In this document: piece after piece, positions 34,501 through 45,400 of the stretch
How the letters are laid out: every line of letters begins with the position of its first letter
Numbering within the stretch: the first letter of the stretch is position 1
Assembly: GCF_001625305.1 (NCBI RefSeq)
Contig: NW_017803157.1
Coordinates: forward strand, 1,791,376 to 1,855,375
Direction of reading: 5' to 3'
Source of the DNA: Branchiostoma belcheri
Taxonomy: Eukaryota; Chordata; Leptocardii; Amphioxiformes; Branchiostomatidae
Length of the DNA: 64,000 nt
Made by a program: the position numbers and the translations under genes
Notes under the pieces: generated by a model
Told to the model about the DNA's origin: nothing
The model's database searches: none
The model's input: the letters and a program-made list of their open reading frames with translations, nothing else

Positions 34501-37500
34501 GATTTTACAAAGACGGTGTTACACGGTCAGTGATCTATAAATTTGTTGATTGAGAAAGGTTTGCTGAATTCTCAAATCACCGGAGATTCAGGGGTTTCCT
34601 CCGACTGAAGATCTACACTAGTACTGTTACACTGGACGGGGTTTGAGGATCTGCAAACATCGAGTGATCCATAAAAATCGCACAATGATCGCTCAGGTCT
34701 GCAAGATAGTAGAGATACACTTGATTCCTGCCAGCTGCCTTCGTGTTTTAACTTGTTGCATTTGCTGGGCACTTTTGTGTAATCGTTTGCTCTGATTTGA
34801 AAATGAACAGCAAGCATAAGTCTGCTCTCATATCGTCTGCGGGCACAACTTCAACGAGATCAGCGCCAAAATAGAAAAAAAATACAAAATGTTATGTTCC
34901 AACCAGAGGAAAAGCAGAGGGACGAACAACAATCATTTTTTAACGAAATCAGCGCCAAAATAGAAAAAGAAAACGTTATACAAGATGTTTTTTTCCAACA
35001 ATCATCTGTTGAATAGACAGCTCTCTGACTCTGATGAATCCCCAGAGGCGTTNNNNNNNNNNNNNNNNNNNNAGATCTAATACAGAATATAGATGGAGCG
35101 TAGTAAACAACGATGTAAATCAAATTAACTGCTATAAATAATATTCGTTGCAGCCTTCGCTGTATAATATTTCACGGCTAAGCCAATATATTTGCAAATT
35201 GGATACACAAGTGATGGTTTTCTATTTATGGCACAAAATGCTCAACTGAAAGGTTATACATGATAACTTGCAATTGATCTGAAAGTACACAGATGCTTCC
35301 CTGCTATATATCCTCCTAAGGTTCTTAATTTGTTTGACACGTTTTACACTAGCGGTGGTGACTCTTCAATACGGCGTATTTGCTCTCACGATGACAAATT
35401 ATGTATAGAATATAAGGCAGCCAGTAATAACGCCCTATTCAAGAGTCGCCATAGCCTGGGTGCCATCCCCAGTAGTATTCGCCCGCTAGCTTACAACTGG
35501 TAAGCTAGCGACATTATAGAGCGGGCGAATACTACTGGGGATGGCACCCAGGCTAGAGTCGCCACGGCTAGTTTGACACTTTTTTTAATACATATTTATC
35601 AAGATAGAAATGTACAGGACACAGTGTTGGGTAACTCTAGTAGCAGGTTGCTAATCTTAGCCCCACCACAGACAGAGAAGAGTGCATACAATGTCAAAGA
35701 AATGATAACAAAAGAGCAACAAGTTTAAAGTTAAAACTTTTGGTCCAAATCTCACCTAGAGCTTTCGACCAGTCACTCTGGTCTTCCTCAGTAGACTGAC
35801 CCAGTGAAGCTTGTCACGTGGCTTCTTTGAAGTGTGACGTCAACACTGGGTCAAAGGTATCTGGCAGACGATGTCGGCCCCCGTCGCGGTTCAATGTAGG
35901 GTGATATATATGATGTATATGGCATCCTTCACCCCTCTCAAGAAATACAGCAACAAGTAACTAGTTTGACGCTTGTTTCCCCTGCAGCGGTGGCCCTCTC
36001 ACGCCGGGCAGATCACCTACTGGATCGCCACTGTTCTGCTGACTTACGCGCTCCCTCTAGCGGTGGGAATCTGGAGCTGCATCGCCGTGGTGGAGAAGCT
36101 CTGGGGGCGCAACGCCGTGGACGTGAGCGCCGGCTCACAGATCAGGAAACGGATCCTCATGAAGAGAAGGAAGGTGAGTCAACCGAATTATTATTCCATC
36201 AATACGTTTTAGAGAGTTCTGTATCTGTATCTGTATAGCCGGTATAACCGCCTTTCGGCGTAACACACCAGCTTCGCAGGTACGCGGCGCGGCGGCAGCT
36301 GGCTATATTACACCGATCGACTTGTTACACCTAACCCTTGAACATCTAACTCTAGACATTGTTAAAAGCTATCTAATGACAATGTTTGACAATGTGTTGT
36401 TGTCAAATTTAGGGAGCTTCCACCCCAATGTCCTTCTTAGTTGTTTGAACTAAAAGATCACGGGCTCTTGCCTGGTGCCCAAACATGTTGCTTCTGTTCT
36501 ACTTGGTTTTGCTGCAAAGGTTAGGAACTCCGTGAACTTTAATAACAGCTGACAGAGCCATTCTTGTGCGTTTCATAATTGGCACAGGTTTGTGAAGAGC
36601 AAAATCACTGAGGACAACGAAAACGTTTCAGCACCAAGGCTAGCGTTACGTATACTGCAGCAGTTTCAGTACCAGGGACAGGGACAGCTCCCTGTATAAT
36701 GTCGAGTACATTATCCTCAGACCACATAGCTAGCGCTAGCGGTAGCTGTAACGGCAGGATGCATAGTACTTAATCTTCAATCAGATCTTTTGGTAGCTGC
36801 AAAGACAGTATGAAATTGGCCAGGCATAATCCTTTTCCCGGGATTTACCATTTACCACCCCAAGGTGAAAAAAGACACCACTACAAGAATGAGAGTCTGA
36901 TAAAAGCGCCTAAAGCACGCGAAAAAGCCGAAACCTCTGTTTCAAGAATATCGTATAGAGGACCAGTTAGACCCCTCCATAAGCTCCATGTTGTTAGCGT
37001 CAGTATGCAGTTGTCGCTTTCTTCATGACCTTTACTATATCATTATGTTTAACTTACTATATTCTACATGCATTCTGTGTATATTCTATATATTGCGGTC
37101 TTTGAATATGTAAATTTTGTTGTTGTACATGTGTTTTTTGTACGGGGGAGGGCAGTTTGTAAAGGTGTGTATGCACCTGTTTTGCCTTCCCTTTCACTTT
37201 GTGGAACATCTAAATATACAAATATCGAATGGAGATACATAAAACCCGGTTTGTTTGTTTGTTTGTTATTAGGTGTGCCTGATGATCACCATCATGGTGT
37301 TGGTGTTTGCGCTCTGCTGGCTGCCGACCCAAATACTGCTCCTCTGGCAGGTTAGAGTCATTTTACATTCATTGGCAATAATATATCATACAGTGCACTA
37401 TCAATTATTGATCATGATGCAACAGATCTAACGTTATGTACTATACATTTGCAATGTCAGCCTCTCACAATAACCAGGGCTCGAAATACTAAGTGCATGT

Positions 37501-40189
37501 GCACCCAAAATTGAAGCTATTCGCCCAATTTTTTTCGTAGGTTTACGTATGTAAAGATGTTAAATGCATAGTAGAATACAGCATACGTGTATTCTTAACA
37601 TTCAAGTGTCAGAAAAAAATAAATTGTTGTACAAGTAGTACTTTTCTTAAGAAATGAAGCATAACTAGTTTTTGTTGACATTATACTTATTCTATTTTAT
37701 ATGGTGCATCCAATTTTTTTTGTGCACCCAATTTTTTAGGTTGAGTGCACCAGCGCACCTATTAAAACTTCAAAGACTTTCAGTCATTTTAATGTAGAAC
37801 GACAGTAGTGATCTTACTCGTGTGAAATCATATTGTTTTACTTATATTGCTATAATATGACGATGACGATGGTTTTTATAAATTTTGTATATTACAAGTG
37901 TAAGTTGCCCTCTTATATCCACTAGTATTGTATAATCCTATAAGTTGTAAAAATCAGCACAATTCAGTTTTTACTGCAAGTCTGATATGTTCTTTGTTCT
38001 TCTCAATAAACCAATCACTATTGCCGAAAATTAATTTCGAGCCCTGTTACCATTAGGTGATCGCCAAGGAAGACTTCCCCTTCACTCTGGTGACGTTCTC
38101 GTGGAAGATCGTGGCCCTGATTCTGACCTACCTGCAGTCTGCCATCAGTCCCATCGTCTACATCACCTTCGGACGGATCTTCCGCAAAAAGATGAAACAG
38201 GCCTTCCCTCGGCTGTTCCGGTAAGTAGGGAACTATCTGTTATAGGGGTAACATTGTTTAAAGTTAAACCTTTTGATCCAAAACAAAGTTCTCTCACCGA
38301 GAGCTTTCGACCAGTCACTCTGGTCTTCCTCAGTACGTAGACTGACCCAGTGAAGCTTGTCACGTGGCTTGTTTGAATTGTGGCGTCAACACTGGGTCAA
38401 AGGCATCTGGTAGATGATGTCGGCCCCCGTCGCGGTTGAGGGAAGGGTGATGGGCCCTGATGTAAATATCCTCTTTCACCCCTCTCAGGAAAGGATAGCA
38501 TTGAATGTGTTGCGAGACCTGTGAGTTTACAGAGTTAGGATGATGGTGTTCCAGGAATCTTGTTTTTAGTTTCAGTGTTGGAAGGAAAGTTAAGTCTTTT
38601 TTTTTCATAATGACTTGAGCCAACACAAATGAACTTTCATGCTAGAGATTTATTTGTCACGTTTTTGTATTTTTTCAGGTCTAACCGCGTGAAGCACGCG
38701 CCGCTGAGAGCGGTGGCGGGCGGCGGTCTGGCGGCGGGGAGGACAGCCGGCACCCGGCGGAGCAACAACGCCGTCCTGCCGTCCACCAGCCGCCACCAAC
38801 CCGCCGGCCACGACTCCGACGATGTCTTCGGCAGGGTCTGGGACAGAAAACGGTACTATTACTATATATAATGTTCACTCACTCACTCACTCACTCACTC
38901 ACTCACTCACTCACTCACTCACTCACTCACTCACTCACTCACTCACTCACTCACTCACTCACTCTCACTCATTCCTCTTGCACGTGATGCGTAGAGCTGA
39001 CTAGCTTCGTCAGGGCCCGCCACTTTCCTCTGTCTTCAGCCAGCTGCTGTGTCTGGGAGAGCGGGATGTTGATGTTGCTCAGGTCACGTCGTACTAGCCT
39101 GGGTGCCATCCGAATTTGTAACGGCTACCCCGAAAAAAATCGATTTTTCGGGGTAGCCGTTACAAATTCGGATGGCACCTAGGCTAACGTCATACAGCAT
39201 CCAGCATATATAATGTTAGGCCGCACCAATTTAATTTGTTGGTTCTCCGATTTGCCTCTTCATCTTTTTCTGATTTGCGAAAAAAAAAAGATTCTGTTTC
39301 TGAATCAAGTCATATTTTGCCCCCAACAGTTGAGGAACGTCCCTTTCTTTCTAGTTGTTACAATTTCCCCATCTATCAATGCAGTGGTTTGATTAATAGT
39401 TCAAAATTTATTGTTTAAATATTAACCCAGCCTTTTGTGTTGACCTCATGGCTCCTATCGTAGCATTTGGGGCTATAATCTCGCACCTGTACGTAGGTTA
39501 ATTCTTTTGTATCCACGTGTTGGTCTGTATGTCTAGATATAGCCCTTAGGCCACACCATGTAAATTTTATGGATGACGTCCTCGCGCACATTGATTTTGA
39601 CCTGTTCCTCGAAAAAAAAACAAGAAATTCCGCTTCCTGTAACTATGACCAAAGAGTCACGACAGTGCCGCAAATCGTTAGATTGGTGTGAAACCCGTAA
39701 CGCGAAATGGGTAAAGAGCACATGCTTTGTTTCTGCAGGCCTGCAAAAATGTGAAAGAAACAGGACAGGGCGACAACTGCTGTTCCACCTGATTTATTGC
39801 TGTTTTGATGATGAATAAAAGACTTCTTGCTTGTTAATCTGTGTCACCTCATTCAATTTGTGTCCTAACATTTGTCGTCTCTTAGTATATTTCTAAATGA
39901 TCTTGTTTTTTAGGGCCCTTCTTGTTTTTTTTTTCGCCCTCTCGCATTAGATATAGGGTCTCCAAAGGACGTCATCCATAAAATTTACTTGGTGTGGCCT
40001 TACAAAAGTCGCTTTACTTGTTGTGTCAATAAAGTATCTTCATGTTTCTACAGGACTCCTGTCCAGCTGAACAACGTTGCCGGGACCTTAGTCGTGCCAC
40101 ACAATCCCAGATGCCCTGACGTCGTGTACCGCCAGGCGGCGTCCCTGCAGCTGACACCTCGTGCCCCGACCATCACCGATGATGGTTAG
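31514..40189 (+). CDS. Rhodopsin-family neuropeptide-type GPCR (kisspeptin/galanin-receptor-like), one exon missing
   Basis: Seven-transmembrane receptor at the cell surface. Exons: 31514-31565, 32553-32863, 33193-33328, [missing], 35988-36173, 37273-37350, 38057-38220, 38679-38852, 40054-40189. Exon 1 encodes MEGPEEAGLVADSNVTT and joins in phase 1 to the N-glycosylated segment ENVSYPENNITYQ. TM1 has GANGLVIYV, TM2 LAVTDLSFLL, TM3 the Cys of MCKFVFYF and ends in DRYVAIVHP. TM6 has CWLP (ALCWLPTQILLLW); TM7 reads SAISPIVYITFG with Ser for Asn of NPxxY. The RTPR after DRY and the WPSHA entering TM5 resemble kisspeptin and galanin receptors. The tail is long, Arg/Ser-rich and without similarity I recognise. 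The exon for most of TM4 and extracellular loop 2 (phase 1 in, phase 0 out) is not found between 33329 and 35987, which holds an assembly gap. The exact ligand class cannot be decided. Confidence 0.85.
32057..32188. mobile_element. Foldback element (TAATC subfamily) in GPCR intron 1
   Basis: It begins TAATCTCCAAGGAGATCAT and ends ATGATCTGCTTGAAGATTA, with arms sharing CGGTGGCAAGG. The flanks are CTGAACGAT (32048-32056) and CTGAAAGAT (32189-32197), a 9-bp duplication with one mismatch. Confidence 0.85.
32225..32620 (+). repeat. Three tandem copies of the GPCR N-terminal exon start
   Basis: Each copy has an acceptor (TTTCCAG) followed by the code for AENV(T/S)YPENNIT..YQEIPPL. The exon starts are 32240, 32393 and 32553, spacings 153 and 160 bp. 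Only the third continues into TM1. Copies 1 and 2 share a frame and run into a stop near 32478. The preceding block TTGCGAGAATTCGAAGGG is also duplicated in copies 2 and 3. Confidence 0.9.
32965..33100 (-). mobile_element. LINE 3' end with (ATCTGT)n tail in GPCR intron
   Basis: Tandem TCTGTA units adjoin AGCCGGTATAACCACCCTTC and CGGCGCGGCGGCAGCTGGCT, the 3' UTR of the LINE whose coding end is at 59094. A fragment of the same family follows at 33365-33500. Confidence 0.65.
33866..34510. repeat. Tandem repeat of about 250 bp in the GPCR intron
   Basis: Blocks beginning near 33866 (partial), 33992 and 34252 share CGCAAAGTTTAAT(C/T)GGATGG, TCTTTTCATGATA and GTTGCCATGCGAT. They are diverged copies with no coding capacity. 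Confidence 0.7.
35053..35072. other. Assembly gap (20 N)
   Basis: Twenty N inside the intron where the TM4/extracellular-loop-2 exon of the GPCR should lie. The true gap size is unknown. Confidence 0.95.
35452..35555. mobile_element. Foldback element (TAGCC subfamily)
   Basis: The ends are TAGCCTGGGTGCCATCCCC and GGGGATGGCACCCAGGCTA, with complementary arms AGTAGTATTCGCCCGC and GCGGGCGAATACTACT. The 9-bp duplication GAGTCGCCA is exact at 35443-35451 and 35556-35564. Confidence 0.92.
35695..35945 (-). repeat. Dispersed repeat with CUGAGGA-hairpin-GAAA motif
   Basis: On the minus strand it reads ACTGAGGAAGACCAG, AGTGA and CTGGTCGAAAGCTC. A second copy lies at 38260-38490 and a partial one at 17870-18030. 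The body includes TCAACACTGGGTCAAAGG and TGTCGGCCCCCGTCGCGGTT. Confidence 0.65.
36216..36390 (-). mobile_element. LINE 3' end in GPCR intron
   Basis: It contains TCTGTATCTGTATAGCCGGT, AACACACCAGCTTCGCAGG, GCGGCAGCTGGCTATATTAC and CTATCTAATGACAATG. It is nearly the same as 62415-62600, on the same strand. Confidence 0.7.
38876..39094 (-). mobile_element. 5'-truncated LINE end: reverse-transcriptase C-terminus with (GAGT)n tail
   Basis: On the minus strand the frame reads RDLSNINIPLSQTQQLAEDR, GKWRALTKLVSSTHHVQEE and stop (about 39090 to 38969). About 22 GAGT units follow (CACT on plus, 38876-38963). The left end of the coding fragment stops at the target duplication of the foldback element at 39095. 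Confidence 0.8.
39095..39186. mobile_element. Foldback element (TAGCC subfamily), arms nearly perfect
   Basis: The ends are TAGCCTGGGTGCCATCC and GGATGGCACCTAGGCTA. The arms GAATTTGTAACGGCTACCCC and GGGGTAGCCGTTACAAATTC are perfectly complementary around an AT-rich centre. The flanks ACGTCGTAC (39086-39094) and ACGTCATAC (39187-39195) are a 9-bp duplication with one mismatch. The arms are unlike those of the other copies. Confidence 0.92.
39549..39999. mobile_element. Harbinger-like MITE in last GPCR intron
   Basis: TTA at 39546-39548 and 40000-40002 flanks inverted termini GGCCACACCATGTAAATTTT / AAAATTTACTTGGTGTGGCC. Subterminal ATGGATGACGTCC / GGACGTCATCCAT is also inverted. The body is non-coding. 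Confidence 0.8.
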
Positions 40190-40227
40190 AACTGGATCTG
40201 CGAGTTGGAACGTTTTTTCCATTCCAA

Positions 40228-40470
40228 CATTTATCGCAAGGCATGGCGACGGCACACTCGAGTTTTTTCAACTCATATTTATGCCGCCACCAACGAACGG
40301 AAAACAAACATACTCATTTGTACCTGAGTAAATTGAGGAAATTGGTGTATTGTGCCTTGCCGAAGGGTGCCTTGCACAAGATCGGTGGCATGGCAGGATT
40401 CGAACTCGAGACCTCTTGGTTCCGAGCCTAACGCTCTGTCGTTACGCCATACGACCCAACTAAACGTTGA
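40228..40470 (-). mobile_element. tRNA-derived SINE in the GPCR 3' UTR
   Basis: On the minus strand it carries GGAACCAAGAGGTC, a B-box-like GTTCGAATCC and the body ATGCCACCGATCTTGTGC. It starts about 40 bp after the GPCR stop. Confidence 0.65.
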
Positions 40471-40644
40471 AGTCGGAACGTTGAATCATTGCACAGCACA
40501 GAGCAGAGGTCTTAGATGCCATATTTGTAGTCAGATTGGCTTAAACCAGCAGGATGGAGTTTAAAAGAAAGACAACTTTTGTCAAGCTGAGAGTTCATGC
40601 ATTTTCCGTTATCTTTCTTTCACTTCTATTGAAGTATCTCAGAA

Positions 40645-40650
40645 AATAAA
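40645..40650 (+). terminator. Candidate polyadenylation signal of the GPCR gene
   Basis: AATAAA lies 455 bp after the stop, beyond the SINE. Confidence 0.4.
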
Positions 40651-41135
40651 GATACCTAGAGGCTCTGCATTTGACGTATGTTTAAATATGTACATAATTT
40701 AAAGGTGAATTGCTGATTGTATATTGCTCTGTTCTTAAGATATTACGTAAGATGTCTCGAACTACTATCATTGTTCAAAACGTTGTTGTTGATAAAAAAA
40801 AAATTACATTTTGTTTACCTGTGCTTCAAATAGCGTTGCAGTATTTATCAGTATAAGGTTTGTACAGACTTGGACTAGTGGAGGTCAATTATCATTTATT
40901 TATTTATCTATGTACGTATTGGGATTTACTATATTTGTGGAAGGATTAGAAATTGTCCTATTCGTACTATCAATACTAGGATTCAGTATCTTTATTGAAC
41001 TTTTGCAGTGGACAACCGTCACTGAATTGCAGTCAGATTGTTATATTGCACACAATTTCGATTAGTTCAGCTGCTCTGAAATCGCATTGGATGCCTTTAG
41101 CAGTTTTCTTTATTCCATATGGACAAAAATATGTA

Positions 41136-41400
41136 TGATGCTGATGATGATGACAATGTTGATGATGCGGATGATGACAATGTTTTTGTTGATGATGATG
41201 ATGACAAAACTGACTATGGGCACGGAGACAGAAAATGGCTAACTGTAGAAATTGATGATGACCGGTGCGATATGATGATGATGATGATGATGATGATATC
41301 GATGATGATGATGATGGGTAGGGATGATGCAAATGATAACAATGACGTCATATAGTGATGAAAAAGAAGAAGATGATGATGATGATGAGTTTGATAGTTT
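41136..41400. repeat. Degenerate (GAT)n tract
   Basis: The tract is dominated by GATGATGAT units, longest at 41272-41298. The Asp-rich or Met-rich reading frames it creates are a by-product. Confidence 0.8.
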
Positions 41401-41944
41401 TGAAACAGAAGGCACAGGAGAACAGAATAAAGTACCGTGACGGACACGGAAAGAGGACTGCTTCATACGGACCCAACCGTACTTCATTTTACCACAAAGA
41501 GCACCTGCACCAAGGTAGCAACAAACAATCATTGACTGTTGCGAAATAAAGGTATGGTTTGTTGTACAAAAATTACTAAGAGCTTACGTAAGAACGACGA
41601 TTATTGCGTTTGAAGAACAATGCCGTTCGGAAACGATTGTTGTCAAGAAAACAAAACAAACCAACCGTTCATGTTCTACAGAACGGGAGGGGTCGAACGA
41701 ACGATCTGTACTGAACGCTGTCATAGCGCTGGTGTGTATCGTTTGCTCTCGGTGGCTCGCCATGTAAGACAATCTTAGACGCTAGCAGAAACGTTGCGAA
41801 CATCACTCCTACTTTAGGCACTGTCTTCACTGGTGTAAAGCGCCTCTAGCGACCAACCATTGAACGGCACCACTCGTCATCATCTGTGAGAATGAAGGAT
41901 CGGAAAATTGATATGTAGAAAATTCACGGAGGCTGTTTTCAGGC

Positions 41945-42389
41945 ATGTGGAACGTGAAGATTGCGTTGTTGGTGCTTCTCAGCATCGGATCGTCGTCTTC
42001 GGTGGAGGCAAACTTTCAGGAACAGGTGAGTGTGCCCGAAAATTTAACAATGTCAAACTTCCACACAACTTTAACAAAATCTACAATTTACCAAATAAAC
42101 ATAAAGTTCTTTCCCCATAGAAACGTCTTGGCGTTGATATGTCCTAATATGATATAGGTTCTTATCTTTTCTTGCCCACAAAATGTCTTTTGGCCCGCAT
42201 CATACGAAATTTTTACGGTGATATGATACCAATGTGCTAGACTCTCTATCAGGTGACGTATACATACAAATAAATCAGATATATACAGACAATTAATTCC
42301 TTTGAAATTGATCCTTTTCGGCGCCTGTGTCTTGCATGCACGACTTACAGGAAAAGCACGAGGAGATTCAACCAGTTACTTTGTACAAC

Positions 42390-42423
<34 letters not shown>

Positions 42424-45400
42424 ACAACGACAAAAACACCGCACAAGATGGCGGTTCTCGGATGAAGCCAGGATTAGAAGAACCCGCTGGTCGAGTGACG
42501 GTCAACAGCAGCATCCTGGATCTGCGGAGCAACGGACCACTCCAGTCCAACGGGAAACAACTGGGTGAGTTACCGACACTTCCGCTTGTTCACATTGAGA
42601 ATATTTCTTTGTATAGCGATTGTATTATTTGATAGTTGTAGTCTCCACCAGACTCCTTTTGCAGGCTGAATAAATCGTAGAAATCGCCTAAAAAGGTACA
42701 CTCGACGGCCGGGAAACTCCTCTGGCCAATTATATCCCCTTTTTAGGCGATTTCTACGATTTATTCAGCCTGCAAAAGGAGTCTGGTGGAGACTATGATA
42801 GTTGTAGCTCCAATGTGCTAAGACCGATACATTGTAAAACGGTGTTATTGAGGCCTTAGAGTCTTGAAGTCATCTGACCTAAAGTGTACATATTTCGTGA
42901 ATTGCTGACACAGCATTTGTAGATCTCTTAAAATATTTCATTTTATTCTTTTTTGATATGGTAGTTTTAGTGTATACCCGGTGGAATTGTGAAAGTTGTT
43001 TTCGATGCATCTATTGTTTATTTATTTCTTGTTCTTTTATATAGCTAAAACTGGCCCTTTGGAAAACGCCCGGCTTTCAAAAAGGTTGGAAACTGACGGT
43101 GGACAACTTCTTGCAAACCACGCAATGGTGGAAAGACCAAAAAGATCAACAAGGGGAAGCCAAGAAAGCGGGGGAAAGAAACGGAAGAAAAGGAGAGCTA
43201 GAAGAAGAGGTGGACGTGGCAACAAACGAAGCAGACCGAGAAAGAAGACACCAAAGCCAAAGAAGAAGGCAACGAAACCACGGCCGCAGCACAAGAAAGT
43301 CATGGAAATAAAAAAGAAGCTGGAAGACCGGAAAACGAAACCAAAGACCAACCAGAAAGTCAACACGAAGAAGGCTGCCGGAGGATCTTCACGTGGCACC
43401 AGCGGTAAAGGAACTGGCGAAGGAAAGAAAAAGAAAGAAGTAGAAAGAAAGAAAAGCCTGGCGAAAGCAAGCAAAGCTGCCAAAAAAGCAGCTCGCCCTC
43501 CAGTGCCTTCACGCAGAAGGACAAGCAGCAGGCGACCAACAAAACCAAGCAGGCGAAATAACAAGACGAAAGCCCCCAGGCAAAAAACGAAGGGAAGTCC
43601 CAGAGCGGGAGAAGCAAAGGTGACACAAAAGAAAGAAGAAAGTGGCAGGGAGAGAGCAAAGAAACCCCACGGTAAGACAGGGCCAAAGGTGATACAAAAG
43701 GAAAAGGAAAGTCACAGGGAGAGAACGCAAGGAAAGGTCAAACAAGAGAAAAACAAAGAACAGAAGGAAAGTCCCAAAGCGAGCTCGAGAGAAGCGAAGG
43801 TGACAGAAAAGAAGGAAGAAGGTGGTGATGAGAGAGCAAAGGAACCTCAGGGTAAAACAGAGCCAAAGGTGATACAAAAGGAAAGTCATAGAGAGAGAAC
43901 GAGAGGACCTGTCAAACAAGAGGAAAACAAAGAACAGAAAACAAACGAGCCCAGAGTGGACGTGGAAGAGGGAAAAGGTGATACAAAGGCTTCGGCGGCT
44001 ACCGACGTGGACACGAACGAATTCCTGAGAGTGTTGAAAACCGTAACCTTGGGCGAAACGGATGCAGAAAAAAAGACAAAACACGTAACAGCTCAGCACA
44101 AGAAAGGTACATCAGGCCGCAAGAACGGGAAAGTGATCTTTGAAAAGGCACTTGAGGGCATGGCGCAAGGGCGAAAGCGGGTTCAAAGCGATTTACTCGC
44201 ATTTAGCGTTGCCCAAAACGCTTTAGCATCGGAAGAGACAAGTTCTGAAGTTCTGGAGGGTACGGCACTTGTACAGCAGGGCCTGCAAGTCGTGAAGGAA
44301 GGAGAACAACAACTCAAGGACTGGCTCGAACCCGGCAACACAGCTTCTAAACAATCAAAACTTCAAGACAAAGGATTTGGCCTGAAAGGACAGAGTGGAG
44401 GGACGAACAGTGATGTTGGCGGAAAGGGGCTAGCTGGTACGGATTCGTTGGTAAGCCGTGCAATGACCAGCATGAATACCGTACATGGTCCCGGCCTGGG
44501 AGAAAAGGAGGCGAACAAGGAAAACAACAAGGACGGTGAGAATGTGAAGAAGATCCCAGCAGGAGGTGGAGAGGAGGGGACCGGAGCGCTCGGTAAACTG
44601 AGAGAAGGCTTGAACAAGATCAAGGAAGGTCTGAATCTCCAAGAAGATGGGCAGAAGACTAAATCTGGTGGAAAACAAGACAAGGCGAAGGTACAGCAGG
44701 GTCTGGCAGAGATGAAGGAAGGAGTGGGAGACGTAGAAGAAGGACTGAATGTGGTGATGGTGGGAAAGAAAGAAGTGGAGGAGGGAGTAAGAGATATAGG
44801 CGACAGTACGGAGAAAGAGACACCTGAGGGAGACCTATCAGCCAGCGAAGCCAGTGAGGAAGACCTGAAGAAATATCTGGAAGGATGGGGTATGAATGGG
44901 GTTCGACAGTTTCCGATTTCTGCTGGTGGAAACCCCTTCATCGACCCTACGCCAACTAAACACGTAATGTTTCCGCGAGGCAAGGAAGGCATCGTGTCCA
45001 CATCGCCCAAACCTGCACAGAGGACCCTGTTCTATCCCAGCTATCTTCAAGTTCCGCAGGCCGGTACAGTTCCAACGCCTTCCGCAAGGGACGCTCCAAA
45101 GCAGGGAGGCAAGGCACTGCCCGTTACAAAGCCGGCTGGTGGGAAAAGTGTAGGTGATAAAAGCCAGGCGAAGGGAGGAGCAACAACTCCAACGAGTCGC
45201 AGCGGTGATGAGCTTCTGAAAGTAAGATGAATGTTTCAATCTATTCTCTGGGATGGGGTTTCGTAATGTAGCTGGTTTCTTTCCCTAGCTATGTCCTTTA
45301 CGACTCTTCAGTGCGAGTAATAACAATTTTAACTGATATAACTATAACCTTAAATTAGTATTTTTGGTAATTTTGCGGATTTCTGACCATCACTTCATTT

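Larger units (their letters stand above)
40190..41944. other. Spacer between GPCR and basic secreted protein gene 1
   Basis: It holds the GPCR 3' UTR with a SINE and a diffuse GAT/ATG trinucleotide-rich tract at about 41136-41400. The rest is AT-rich and has no recognisable gene. The 5' UTR of the next gene probably lies in the last 100 bp. Confidence 0.6.

Noticed and set aside
34853..34980. Repeated AACGA(G/A)ATCAGCGCCAAAAT that reads NEISAKIE, as in a coding fragment
   Set aside because: Too short, no splice sites that join it to the GPCR, and frame closes at once; left unannotated.
41119..41355. Asp-rich open frame
   Set aside because: It is produced by the degenerate (GAT)n tract; no start context, splice sites or homology.
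43037..45239. Long minus-strand frames opposite the basic protein exon
   Set aside because: Shadows of the Lys/Glu-rich coding strand (AAG/GAA read as CTT/TTC); the plus strand has the signal peptide, phases and paralogue.
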